A program made the position numbers and the translations under genes. Source: Papiliotrema nemorosa (taxonomy: Eukaryota > Basidiomycota > Tremellomycetes > Tremellales > Rhynchogastremaceae). Taken from it: DNA of 64,000 nt. The DNA is taken from assembly GCA_032158125.1 (NCBI GenBank), contig JASKOT010000001.1:620001-684000 (forward strand), written 5' to 3'. The first letter of the stretch is position 1. Each line of letters begins with the position of its first letter. Below are positions 43,349 through 54,457 of this stretch, in pieces. The notes under the pieces were generated by a model. The model was not told the origin of the DNA. It did not search any database and worked only from the letters and a program-made list of their open reading frames with translations.

Positions 43349-46300
43349 ATGTCGGTGGTAGGCAATTTCCAGTATCAGAACCACGATCGAGATGGTGTTC
43401 CCGTCACGCTCGGCAGACCTCTGACCCACCATCGAGAATCGCTCGACGAGACACTGCATGATCCCGCAGCCGACATGTCGGCTACAGAGACTGCCGACCA
43501 GCGATCGAACGCCATTGGTGAGCTCGCTAGACAAATGAGTCGACAATATAGTCGACGCGACGAAAACTTGTTCGACTACCAAGAGGGATCCGACCTCGAT
43601 CCGTTCTCCGACGTCTTTGACGCAAAGAAGTATACGAGGGCGTTGGGAAATATGAGTAGAGGCGCAGGCTATGAGAGATTGAGTGGTGTCTCATACAAGG
43701 ATTTGAGCGTTCACGGTTTTGGATCCGATGCCGGTGAGCCTACCTATCAAAGCTATGAGACAGGGTGCTCACAATACTAGATTATCAAAAGACGGTCGGT
43801 AACTTGCCATTGTCTCTTGCAAGTTCTGCCAGAGATCTCGTCAGCAATCGAAAACGAAGGGTACAGATTCTTCAGGGGCTCGACGGAGTTTTGGAATCTG
43901 GTGAAATGCTAGTTGTTCTTGGTCCGCCTGGATCGTGAGTCGCGCAGATGTCGTCCTGACAATGCTGACTTTTCTCAGGGGATGTACAACCCTCTTGAAA
44001 ACGATCGCAGGGGAGATGAACGGTATATACCTCGACGAGAAGGCACAAGTCAACTACCGAGGTGAGTCCCCCTCACCTATGTCTCCTTGCGTCGCTGAGT
44101 TGTGACAGGTATCACTCCCGACCAGATGGCAAGTCAATTCCGAGGAGAAGCCGTCTACACTGCCGAGGTTGATGTGCACTTTCCCAACTTGACAGTTGGA
44201 CAGACCCTTGCGTGAGTGCTTCTCGGGAATCAGTGGATCATGAAACCCCCACTGATTACAGCTTTGCCGCCGAGGCTCGAGCTCCGCGAACGTTGCCCGA
44301 AGGTATCACGCGACAACAATTTGCCGAACACAGTCGAGCGGTCATCATGTCAATCTTTGGTATCTCTCACACGATCAACACGGTCGTCGGTAACGACTTT
44401 ATTCGAGGTGTATCAGGTGGAGAGTAGGTCATATTACCCCTCGATCGTGTCCAGCACTGACTATTCAGGCGAAAGCGAGTGACCATCTGCGAAGCGGCTC
44501 TTGCTGGTGCACCCCTACAATGCTGGGACAACTCGACTCGTGGTCTGGACTCTGCAAACGCCATCGAGTTTTGCAAGAATCTTCGTATGGGCGCCGAATT
44601 CATGGGTACCACTTCGGTTGTTGCCATCTACCAAGCTCCTCAATCGGCCTATGACCTTTTCGACAAGGTATGCGTCCTGTATGAAGGTGAACAAATCTAC
44701 TTTGGTCGAATTGGAGAAGCCAAACAATTCTTCGTCGACATGGGCTTCGAGTGTCCCGAACAGCAGACGGTTCCGGATTTCCTCACCTCGCTCACATCGG
44801 CGTCTGAACGTAAAGCAAGGGAAGGCTTCGAGAACAAGGTGCCCCAATCGCCTGCTGATTTCGCCGCTGTGTGGAAGCGATCCCCACAGTACAAAGCGCT
44901 CCGGGAGGAAATCGACAGCTTTGAGCAACGACACGCCTTCAACTCGGAATCTTATGACAAGTTCCTCCAATCTCGACGAGCCCAACAATCAAAGCACGCC
45001 CGAGAAAAGTCGCCTTATACCCTTTCTTACGGTGACCAGGTCAAACTCTGTCTTCGAAGAGGTTTCTGGCGACTTCGAGCGGACCCAAGTTTGACTCTGA
45101 CGCAGCTCTTCGGTAACTTTGTCATGGCGCTAGTCATCAGTTCCGTCTTCTTCAACCTCAAACCCACCACCGCGAGTTTTTACCAACGTGGAGCTCTACT
45201 CTTCTTCGCCATTCTTATCAACGCTTTCGGTGCCGCTCTGGAAATTTTGACCCTGTACGCTCAACGGCCGATTGTCGAGAAGCACACCCAATACGCCTTT
45301 TACCATTCGTCCGCCGAAGCATTCGCCTCGATGCTCACCGATATGCCGTATAAAATCCTCAACGCCATCATATCAAACTTGACCCTGTACTTTATGACGA
45401 ATCTTCGACGAACACCTGGAGCATTCTTCTACTTCTTGTTTGTCAGTTTCATCACCATGATGACCATGTCGATGATTTTCCGATCCATCGCCGCGCTATC
45501 ACGACAATTTGTCTCGGCCATGACTCCCGCAGCACTCATCATGGTCGGTTTGGTCGTCTATACCGGTTTCGCGATTCCGGTCAAGAAGATGCGCGGTTGG
45601 TCTCGCTGGATCAATTACATCGACCCAATCGCATACGGTTTCGAGTCTCTCATGATCAACGAGTTCTCGGGTCAAGAGTATGCGTGCTCTCAGTTCGTCC
45701 CCGCTTACCCCGATGCCATCGGAACGGACAGTTCGGTGTGCGGTGTGGTTGGAGCCGTCCCTGGCGCCACGTCTGTCAATGGTGATGCGTACATCAACCA
45801 ATCATACGAGTACTACCACGCCCACAAGTGGCGAAATGTCGGTATCATCTTCGGCTTTATGATCTTCTTCTTGTTTGTCTACCTTTTCGCAACTGGTAAG
45901 TCAAAGTCCCATCATCTAGCTGAGGGTCAGAATACATTTCTGCTCAGAAATCCAAGGGAGAAGTTTTAGTGTATCCTCGAGGTCACATCCCCAAGGCTCT
46001 CTTGACGGCGAGCCCCAACGATGCAGAGGCTCAGGCAACCAACTCTACTCGACCTGAAAAGAAGCCTGGAGCCCGAACCGGAACAGACAATGTAAATGAT
46101 GCGATAATCCAACGACAAACAGCCATTTTCTCATGGAAAGATGTGGTCTATGATATCAAGATCAAAAAGGAGCCAAGGAGAATTCTTGATCATGTCGACG
46201 GTTGGGTCAAACCCGGTACACTAACTGCTCTTATGGTGGGTGCCCGATGAATCAGTCTGTAACTAGAGCTGACGAATTAGGGTGTTTCTGGTGCTGGTAA

Positions 46301-48488
46301 GACCACCTTGCTGGACGTCCTGGCCACTCGAGTCACTATGGGTGTCGTCACTGGAGAAATGTTGGTCGATGGTCAACCTCGAGATGTTTCTTTCCAACGA
46401 AAGACCGGTTATGTTCAACAACAAGATCTTCACCTGCAAACGTCTACAGTCCGAGAAGCCCTCCAGTTCTCCGCCTTACTGCGTCAACCCAAGCACATCT
46501 CGAAACAGGAGAAACTGGAGTATGTCGAGGAGGTGCTGAAGCTTCTGGAAATGGATGCTTATGCCGATGCCGTTGTCGGTGTTCCCGGAGAAGGTGAGTT
46601 GAGAGTCAGCTGTGTCACGCTCGGCACTAATATCAGGTCTCAACGTCGAGCAGCGAAAGCGACTGACCATCGGTGTCGAGTTGGTCGCTAAACCCGCTCT
46701 CTTGCTCTTCTTGGATGAACCTACCTCTGGTCTCGACTCGCAAACCTCTTGGAACATCTTGCAACTGCTCCGAAAGCTGACTGCTCACGGTCAAGCCATC
46801 CTGTGCACCATCCACCAACCTTCGGCCATCTTGTTTGAAAACTTTGACCGACTCCTGTTCCTCGCCAAGGGCGGAAAGACTGTCTACTTTGGAGAAGTTG
46901 GATCCGGTTCCCACATCTTGATCGACTACTTTGAACGTACCGGAGCACCCAAATGTCCTCCAGGCGAGAACCCGGCTGAATGGATGTTGTCTGCCATTGG
47001 TGCCGCACCTGGATCCCACACCGATATCGACTGGCATCAAGCCTGGTTGGACAGTCCGGAACGTGTCAAAGTCCGAGAAGAACTCGAGCACATCAAAGCC
47101 GAACGACCCAAGGTTGTTGCTGCGGACAAAGTCAACGCACCAGAGCGCAATGCGGCTGAAGACAAGATTGACAAAGCTGCCTACAAGGAGTTCGCTGCGC
47201 CTTTCACCACTCAGTTCTATCTCGTTCTGCAACGGGTGTTCCAGCAGTACTGGAGAACCCCATCTTATATCTGGTCCAAGTTCTTGCTAGCAACTGCCTC
47301 GGTAAGCACATTAAGTCATGATTTGAACTGGCATTGACAGTGCAGGCTTTGTTTATCGGTTTCTCATTCTTCAAAGCGGACACATCCCAAGCAGGTCTAC
47401 AAAGTCAACTGTTCTCTGCTTTCATGGTAGGTCTGCTCCCCGTTTCGCCTGATTTCCGACTAACAGTCTAGATGTTCCTCATGTTCAGTCAGCTGTGTCA
47501 ACAAATCATGCCCAACTTTGTCACTCAGCGAAGCTTGTATGAAGCTCGAGAGCGACCCTCCAAGACGTATTCGTGGAAGGTGTTTATCCTGTCCAACATT
47601 GTCGTCGAGATCCCTTGGTCTCGTGAGTAGTCGCGTCATGCGATATGTGTTTGTGCGTTGTGCTCACGTACAGTTCTGGTCGCTACCGTCTACTTTTTCT
47701 GCTGGTACTACCCCATTGGATACTACCGAAACGCGGAATACACCGACACTGTCCATGTGCGAGGTGCCATCATGTGGCTTTACATGGTCCTCTTCTTCTG
47801 GTTCACTTCGACCTTTGCCGTGGCCATTGTGGCCGCCATGGACTCGGCCGAGACGGCGGGTAACATTGCCAACCTGATGTTCTCCCTTTGTCTGATCTTC
47901 TGCGGGTGAGTCTGGCCGGAAAGTCAACAAGAACTCAACTAACATCTATCAGTGTCTTGGTGTCCTACGCCTCATTGCCCGGATTCTGGAAATTCATGTA
48001 CCGAGTCTCACCTTTTACCTACTTTGTCGAAGGGATCATCGGTACAGCCGTCGCCAACACTCCAGTCACTTGCGGTTCAGACGAATATCAAGTGTTCAAC
48101 CCTCCCAATGGACAAAATTGCGGACAATACATGCAATCTTACATTTCGCAAGCGGGCGGATACCTCTTGGACGACGGGGCAACGACCAACTGTCAATTCT
48201 GCCAATTGGACAACACCAATGTCTTCCTTGACAATTTCATGATCAAGTATTCCAACCGATGGAGAGATTTCGGTCTGCTCTGGGTGTTTATCATCTTCAA
48301 CGTGTTTGCTGCTATTGCGCTGTACTGGCTTGTCCGAGTGGTGAGTCCTCCGTGTCCTGCAATGGGGATCGACGCTAATGTGACAGCCCAAGAATTCTGG
48401 CAAAGAAGAAGCGACGAAGAGCGACAACAACGAGAAGAGTGCGCCTGTCTCAGAGAAGGAGAAGCCACGACGATCCGAATCAAACTAG
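43349..48488 (+). CDS. PDR-type (ABCG full-size) ABC transporter, 1516 aa
   Basis: Fourteen exons: 43349-43733, 43781-43934, 43979-44061, 44109-44211, 44262-44423, 44469-45895, 45931-46235, 46281-46593, 46637-47301, 47346-47426, 47472-47622, 47674-47905, 47953-48340 and 48387-48488. Layout is NBD1-TMD1-NBD2-TMD2. NBD1 has the fungal PDR degenerate Walker A (GPPGSGCTTLLK, Cys for Lys), signature [14 protein letters not shown] and Walker B-like [18 protein letters not shown]2 has a canonical Walker A ([14 protein letters not shown]), [15 protein letters not shown] and [17 protein letters not shown]. Each TMD shows six hydrophobic segments and a Cys-containing extracellular loop. Such plasma-membrane pumps export azoles and other hydrophobic compounds. 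The asymmetry of the two ATP sites is typical. Closest type in relatives is the AFR/PDR group, but the exact orthologue cannot be assigned by eye. Confidence 0.95.
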
Positions 48489-48856
48489 ACTGTGGTTGAA
48501 GTAAGAGGTTTAGCTAGATTGAAGAAACTGGACAGATATATCTAATACTCACATTAATTCAGCATAGTTTGATAGATATTGAAGATGTTACCGTCTATGT
48601 ATCATGTTAGTATCGCCTTGTACGGAGAGCGAAGTCGTATGATCTCGACGATTCTCCATCCTTGGCATGCCGTGTATTCGCTGGCTCACCTTCCCATTCG
48701 TACTAACCAGCAACCCTTGAAACAGAAAGATTCTGATGATCTGTTGAGCGGTTCAGCCCAAACCGTTCTCTTTGAGGTTTTCAAGAGCGGAGTGGTGTGC
48801 GACACCCTTCGACGATCCTTTATCACCAGTCTTCATGCCCTTCGCTCGCAGGCGAC
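48489..48856. other. Intergenic region
   Basis: 368 bp between the transporter and a small forward ORF. Expected to hold the transporter 3' UTR and the next promoter. Confidence 0.4.
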
Positions 48857-49510
48857 ATGGCTGGTCTATACTCTTGCTTGAGATCGAAGCCTCAAATGTC
48901 CAAACCACCCCAGCTCCTCTCTACTCATTCGCCCATTCCATCCAGGACCATTTCTTGCTTTCGTTTGAAATGTCGTTCCACGCTGATGGTACAGACCACA
49001 CAATGGTCGTCATTCGACTATCCGCTTCCAGCCCCGCAATCCATGGGCCCACTTATGGCTCTCTCCAACCAGACGACCTACTCAAATGCATCGCAATTCG
49101 ATCTATCTGCCTCGAACCCGGGTCACCTGCATATCAAGACTGAGCAAGAATCAGGCGGCCCCTTTTGTCCTTACAGAGCACCCACTTTCAGCACGTTTGA
49201 CGTCAACACTCCCATTCCCTCGAGCTACAATCCAACCTGGACGGCAAATACTAATGTTCAAACTCAGCCTACCCCTTCAGTAGACACTAACGCAGCTTAT
49301 GAATTCTTCATCCAAGCCAACGAGCTAATCGGAGATCTGACGAATGCCGTCGATTACCTAAACACGCATCACAGCAACCAGCAGAAGTACGCAGTCATGG
49401 CTTCGTTGGGACAGAAGTTGGCGAGAGTGGGAGGATCATGGCAGAGCAAGTATACCAGTCTCGGATTTCCCGCTCCGACCTCGATGGCTAATGGCAATCC
49501 CAGTGGTTAG
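48857..49510 (+). CDS. Hypothetical Ser/Thr/Pro-rich protein (217 aa)
   Basis: A single open frame from an ATG at 48857; the frame stays open for 60 bp upstream without an earlier ATG, and further ATGs lie downstream, so the start is uncertain. The first two thirds are low complexity (PQLLSTHSPIPSRTISCFRL). The last ~70 residues look folded and helical (AYEFFIQANELIGDLTNAVD, YLNTHHSNQQKYAVMASLGQ). No intron signal is required. Its 3' end is convergent with the SDHA gene 150 bp away. No family recognised. Confidence 0.5.
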   Translation: MAGLYSCLRSKPQMSKPPQLLSTHSPIPSRTISCFRLKCRSTLMVQTTQWSSFDYPLPAPQSMGPLMALSNQTTYSNASQFDLSASNPGHLHIKTEQESGGPFCPYRAPTFSTFDVNTPIPSSYNPTWTANTNVQTQPTPSVDTNAAYEFFIQANELIGDLTNAVDYLNTHHSNQQKYAVMASLGQKLARVGGSWQSKYTSLGFPAPTSMANGNPSG

Positions 49511-49660
49511 TATGAGTGATCAGGGTGAAGATTCTCCGCCTAAAAAGTTGCGTTGTGTGTATTGCATGACACGTTATAGAATACACGGTCTTTGATGAAT
49601 GCTCAATCCCCACATCTTGCCTCCATGGACATCCCCTCCGGTCACACTCAGACATACCAT

Positions 49661-51866
49661 TTAGTAGGTTCTAATAGTCAGCACATCATCTCACTCCTTC
49701 AGCGACTCTTAACTCACCGCTTGAAAGGAGGAACAGGCTTGCACTCGGCCTCGTCCAGGGTGTTGGCAATGACACCTCGGTATTGCAGCTCGACGTCGGG
49801 CTTGGAAGGGTCCCGTTGGAAGGAAAGGGTGTGCTTCATCCACTTGTCATCGTCTCGATCCGGGAAGTCTTCTCGGGCGTGAGCACCTCGAGACTCCTTT
49901 CGGGCAGCGGCGGAGACAACAGTCTGAACGGCGTTCTGCATGATATTCCTCAATTCGAGAGTTTCAACCAAATCGCTGTAGCATAAGCAAAGGCACAAAG
50001 GGAAGAGCGCCGAACGTACGAGTTCCAGATCATGGATCGGTCCTTGATTCCGATATCATCGTACTCGCCGTAGACCTGGTACATCTTCTTGACTCCCTCA
50101 TCCAGAGACTCTTGCGTCCTGAAGACGGCGGCGTCGGTCTGCATCGTCTTTTGCATGTTGAGTCGGACTTGAGCGGTCGACTTGGGTCCAGAAGAGTTTC
50201 GAACTCGGTCCAACTCGGCAATGCTCTCCTTTCCAAGGTCATCCTTCATTGGCTTGTGAGGTGTGTTGGGCCTGAGGGTCTCTCGAATGTGGTTCGCGCA
50301 TGCTCGTCCAAAGACGACAATGTCGAGCAATGAGTTGGCTCCGAGTCGGTTGGCTCCGTGAACCGAGACACAAGCAGCCTCACCGGCAGCGTAAAGACCT
50401 GGAACGACCTTGTCTTGACCCTTCTCGTCCACGGTCAATACCTCTCCAGTGTACTTGGTGGGGATACCACCCATGTTGTAATGGACAGTTGGAAGGACAG
50501 GAATGGGCTCCTTGGTGACGTCGACACCGGCGAAAATGGCGGCAGTCTCGGAGATACCGGGCAGTCGCTCGTGGAGGATGTCTGGGGGCAAGTGGCTCAA
50601 TTGAAGGAAGATGTGGTCCTTGTCGGGTCCAACACCTCGTCCTTCTCGGATTTCCAAGGTCATAGATCGGGAAACGACATCTCGAGAGGCCAAGTCCTTG
50701 GCGGTTGGGGCGTATCGTTCCATGAATCGCTCTCCCTCAGAGTTGAGCAAGTATCCTCCCTCTCCTCGAGATCCTGATTGTAAGCCAGCGCAGTGTGACA
50801 CAAACGAGAGACTTACCCTCAGTGATCAGACAACCAGCACCGTAGATACCGGTAGGGTGGAACTGAACAAACTCCAGATCCTGCAAAGGCAATCCTGCTC
50901 GAACGACCATGGCGTTTCCGTCACCGGAACAAGTGTGTGCCGAAGTACACGAGAAGTACGCTCGACCGTAACCTCCAGTAGCCAAGACAGTCTTGTGCGA
51001 CCTAAATCGGTGCAGAGTTCCGTCTTCCAAGTTGAGGGCAATGACACCGACACACTCTCCATCCTGCATCAAAAGGTCCAAGGCAAAGTACTCGATGAAA
51101 AAGTTGGTGTTGTGGCGGAGAGATTGTCCGTAGAGGGTGTGAAGGATAGCATGTCCAGTTCGATCGGCGGCAGCAGCACATCGGTAGGCCTGTCCACCTT
51201 TACCAAAGTTGAGAGATTGACCACCGAATGCTCGCTGGTAGATCTTGCCCTCTTTTGTTCGCGAGAATGGGACACCGTAGTGCTCAAGCTGCTCATCAGC
51301 ACGTGTCCTCAGATGTAGGCAATAAAGATGCTCCGTATCGCTTGACATACCTCAACGACAGTGTTGGGTGCCTCTCGGCACATGTAATGGATAGCATCCT
51401 GGTCACCTAACCAATCCGACCCCTTGACAGTGTCGTACCTGACATATTAGCCTAATCGACTAAGCTAGCTCGCGTCCACTCACATGTGCCATCTCCAGTC
51501 GTCCTCTGTCATGTTACCCAAAGCGGCATTGACACCACCTTGAGCGGCGACGGTATGACTTCGAGTGGGGAAGAGTTTTGTAATACAAGCGGTTTTCAGT
51601 CCACCCTCTGCCAGACCGAAAGCGGCCCGTAGACCAGCACCTCCAGCACCGACGACGACAGCGTCAAACTCGTGATCGATCACTGGGTATCCCTTGTGCT
51701 GACCAAAGTTCTAGATATCAGCGATGTCACGTTAGGGTCGAAGAGAAGGGAAACCTACGGTAGCTTCTTTCGCACGTTGTGTTTGCGATGCAACAACATA
51801 GGATCTTGTTCCTGCTGCTTTGAGCGAGGTAGACGGACGTGTGAGTGCTCTCGATAGTCGCATCAT
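49661..51866 (-). CDS. SDH1: Succinate dehydrogenase flavoprotein subunit, mitochondrial (SDHA/SDH1, 638 aa)
   Basis: Seven exons: 51866-51759, 51710-51484, 51438-51351, 51288-50817, 50773-50020, 49975-49718 and 49670-49661. The N-terminus ([20 protein letters not shown]) is a mitochondrial presequence. Then come the FAD-binding [19 protein letters not shown], the FAD-linkage motif [12 protein letters not shown], substrate-site segments [20 protein letters not shown] and [20 protein letters not shown], and [20 protein letters not shown]. The protein oxidises succinate to fumarate as complex II in the inner membrane. The terminal exon is only 10 nt and supplies the final Arg (shared codon), Thr, Tyr and stop, giving the family's usual C-terminal RTY; without it the ORF would end after FKR. 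Strong match end to end. Confidence 0.97.
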
Positions 51867-52149
51867 GATGGGCAAAGCGACGATTTGGAGGGATTGAGAA
51901 TGAGCAACGGGTAGAGGTAGTAGCCACCGATCGAGAGGGTGTTCGATTTTGGTGAGGGGGAGGGGGGGGGGGGGGGGAGGGTCGGGCATGTCCGGGGTTT
52001 GGAGCACCCCCCGACTGCATCCGAGCCAATCACCGACCGACCATATCTCAACATCGCATATGTGTTATGCAGCATATATACATACAGAGCTCGACGTAGC
52101 GCATCGTCAAGTCATTCGCACAACAGCGAGCACGCGATGATGAGCTCTA
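51867..52149. promoter_or_regulatory. SDHA promoter region with G/C homopolymer tract
   Basis: 283 bp between the SDHA start and the end of the SF3B2 gene. Contains an almost pure G run on the forward strand (about 51950-51983), i.e. poly-C on the SDHA sense strand, about 90-115 bp upstream of the ATG. Confidence 0.55.
51954..51983. repeat. Poly-G (poly-C) tract
   Basis: Forward strand reads an interrupted run of G (a 16-base uninterrupted core at 51962-51977). Such a tract could form a quadruplex and is prone to length change; its length may also be affected by sequencing. Confidence 0.85.
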
Positions 52150-54234
52150 CTAGAACTTGAACTTCTCCTTCTTGTTGTCCTTCTCCTTCCCTTGCTCTTT
52201 CCTCTGCCTCTTCTTCATCTCGCCTGCCATGACATCCTCGAATCCACTTCGATCTGCGTCTGCGCCAGGAACATGCACTCGATTTTGCTGAGACCTCTGT
52301 TCCTCGTATCGCTTTTTGAGCTGTGATTGAGACAACTCTTCATCCGTATCCACAGATATCTCGACGTCGCCAGCTTTTCGCTGCAATCTTAGCGCGGATT
52401 CGATGTTCCTATGCTCACCTTGGTTCCCCTGTCATCTGCACCAAGGACAGATGGACCAGGCCCCTTGCCCACAGACCCCAAGTCGTAGGCCGTGGAACTT
52501 CCCATGAAACCTTTCGAGCTCGTCTCCCTCTCCGGAATGACATGATACAATTCCTTCGGCCCGCTTTGCAAATCCTCGGTATCTTCTCTCGTCTTCTTCC
52601 GCAGATCGATAAAGTCGGGAGTTTCCAGACCGCCGGGAACCGTCGACACCATGGACTGATAGCCAGACGGGGTGGCCAATCCACTCGGCGTCTCAGCGCC
52701 CGCACCAGGTGCAGCGGCAGATCTGGAAGGTCGATCATCGTCCTCTTCCTCCTCTTCCTCTGCCTCAGATTCCTCTTCCTCTTCCTCTTCGGATTCTGTC
52801 ATTAGCGTAGTCAAGAACGCCTTTCTCTCTTCACACTCACCCTCGGCGGGACCTTCAAGTACCTCTCCCCAGAGTTCTCGATTGATCTCATTCTGGTGCT
52901 AGGCAATCAGCTGAGCGACCAAGAAAGGCTATTATGACGTACAGCAATCTCGGCTCCCTGTACGACACCGAAAACGTCTCCATATAGCGGTCTATTGAAA
53001 TCGTCCATAGGTGGCTTTCCCCATCCTCCGGGATGGAAACCCCATTGAGCACTAGCTGTCAGCACGTCGCGCGACGATGTTGACCTACCCAGAGGGGATT
53101 GGCGCGTTGAGACCCCTGATACGGAGGTTGGGGTAACTAGGTGGCGGACCGAAACGCTGCATAGCGATCAACCAAGGTGGAGGAGCCAGTGGCGGTATTG
53201 ACAGCGCCTCTATCAGCTCCTCAGACAGCTCTCCTGGCTTCTTTGTCCGCAGATCAGTCTCTAGCTCCTTGCCCTCATAGTAGCTATCAATCAGTACTAT
53301 ACGAACCTGGTGGACTCACGCTTCTCCGAACTTTGACATGCTCGGCTTGCCCTGATACCTAAAGAAGGCATCATGCAGCTTCTGATAGTCGATATCCATT
53401 TTGCCCATTTTCGGTTGGACCCTTTCCCTCGTCTTTTGTCGCAATGTCTGATTTGCCTCCTTTGCCTTGCTCGCGTCCCGCTGCTCTCCAATACCAGTAT
53501 CTGCGATCCATGATGGTAACAGGTATGGTGGCTTTTCCAATCCTCTCTTCCCTGCCAGATAGTCACGTTTGGCGTTCCAGTGGACGGGCACGGGCACCGT
53601 ATTCCTATACGACTTCAGGTTCACCAGTAACCTCGGATCACGAGCATCGGCGTCGAACCACTCGACCACCTCGGGACGATCGACAAGTTGCTTGAGCTCA
53701 GCGACGGTGAGTTTCTGAAAGTCAGTGACGCTTCATGTATGCAGAACTGTCTACGCACGGCAGCTTGCCTTCTCTCTCTCCGTGTCATGCCTTGCTGCTC
53801 ATACGCCTTTTTTGCCCTGGCTCTGGACTCTTCATCCTCGTCCTCCTCATCAGAGTAGTAGATCTCTCCCTTGCTTGGTCCCACATCGACTGGCCCAAGT
53901 CCATCGCTCTCCCGTTCTTGAAAAGAGGCGAAGACCGAAGCGAATTGAGCATAGGTTGGATCTGACATGTCGATTTCCGTGTCCACCGAAGTGAATGACG
54001 TCGCAGTTGATGCAACAGACTACGAGACATCAGTATACGGTTCCACACCGTCAAACTCACCTCCGCATCGCTCTCTGGCTCAGTCTCGCTCGCACTCTCC
54101 GGAGCGTTCTTCTTCGCCTTTGCCTTCAATCGTTTGAGCGCCGCTCGAGACTTGACCCCGCTTTTCGCGGCCCCATTGGGTTTGCCGTTCGCATGTCCGT
54201 TAGGAGCTGCTGCCGCTGCGACTGGAGCAGGCAT
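52150..54234 (-). CDS. CUS1: Splicing factor SF3B2 (CUS1/SAP145), U2 snRNP, 599 aa
   Basis: Eight exons: 54234-54061, 54019-53759, 53714-53320, 53283-53089, 53051-52943, 52898-52841, 52795-52419 and 52380-52150; introns 36-45 nt. A Lys/Ala-rich, acidic N-terminus (RLKAKAKKNAPESASE; YYSDEEDEDEE) leads into the DUF382 region (KLTVAELKQLVDRPEVVEWF, DARDPRLLVNLKSYRNTVPV, PVHWNAKRDYLAGKRGLEKP) and the PSP domain (PPWLIAMQRFGPPPSYPNLR, GLNAPIPSGAQWGFHPGGWG, KPPMDDFNRPLYGDVFG). A long Glu/Ser stretch follows, and the C-terminus is basic. SF3B2 is part of the SF3b complex that stabilises U2 at the branch site. Strong match. Confidence 0.95.
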
Positions 54235-54457
54235 TTTGGAGGATCAAGCCGGTGCGGTCTAGATAGGGGCAAAGGCAAGGTAAGTGATCTAAGGTGAGGA
54301 GACGGCAATAAGGATAGTGTGGCAAACGCGGAATCAAATGTAGGGCGGGGTGGTCCAATCGCTCAGGATTTGCCACCCAGAAGTCTAATCAACCACCCCC
54401 CCGACTTTCACTGCACCCTCCTTGTCCCTTCTTACCCTATCGTTTTCCACTTCCACC
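54235..54457. promoter_or_regulatory. Divergent promoter between SF3B2 and MEX67-like genes
   Basis: 223 bp between two divergent ATGs for mRNA splicing and mRNA export factors; CT-rich on the MEX67 side. The arrangement suggests shared control, which is inference. Confidence 0.45.

Noticed and set aside
51954..51983. Poly-G run as an assembly gap or vector remnant
   Set aside because: Flanks are continuous with the SDHA promoter and no foreign sequence is seen; kept as a real tract with a note on length uncertainty.
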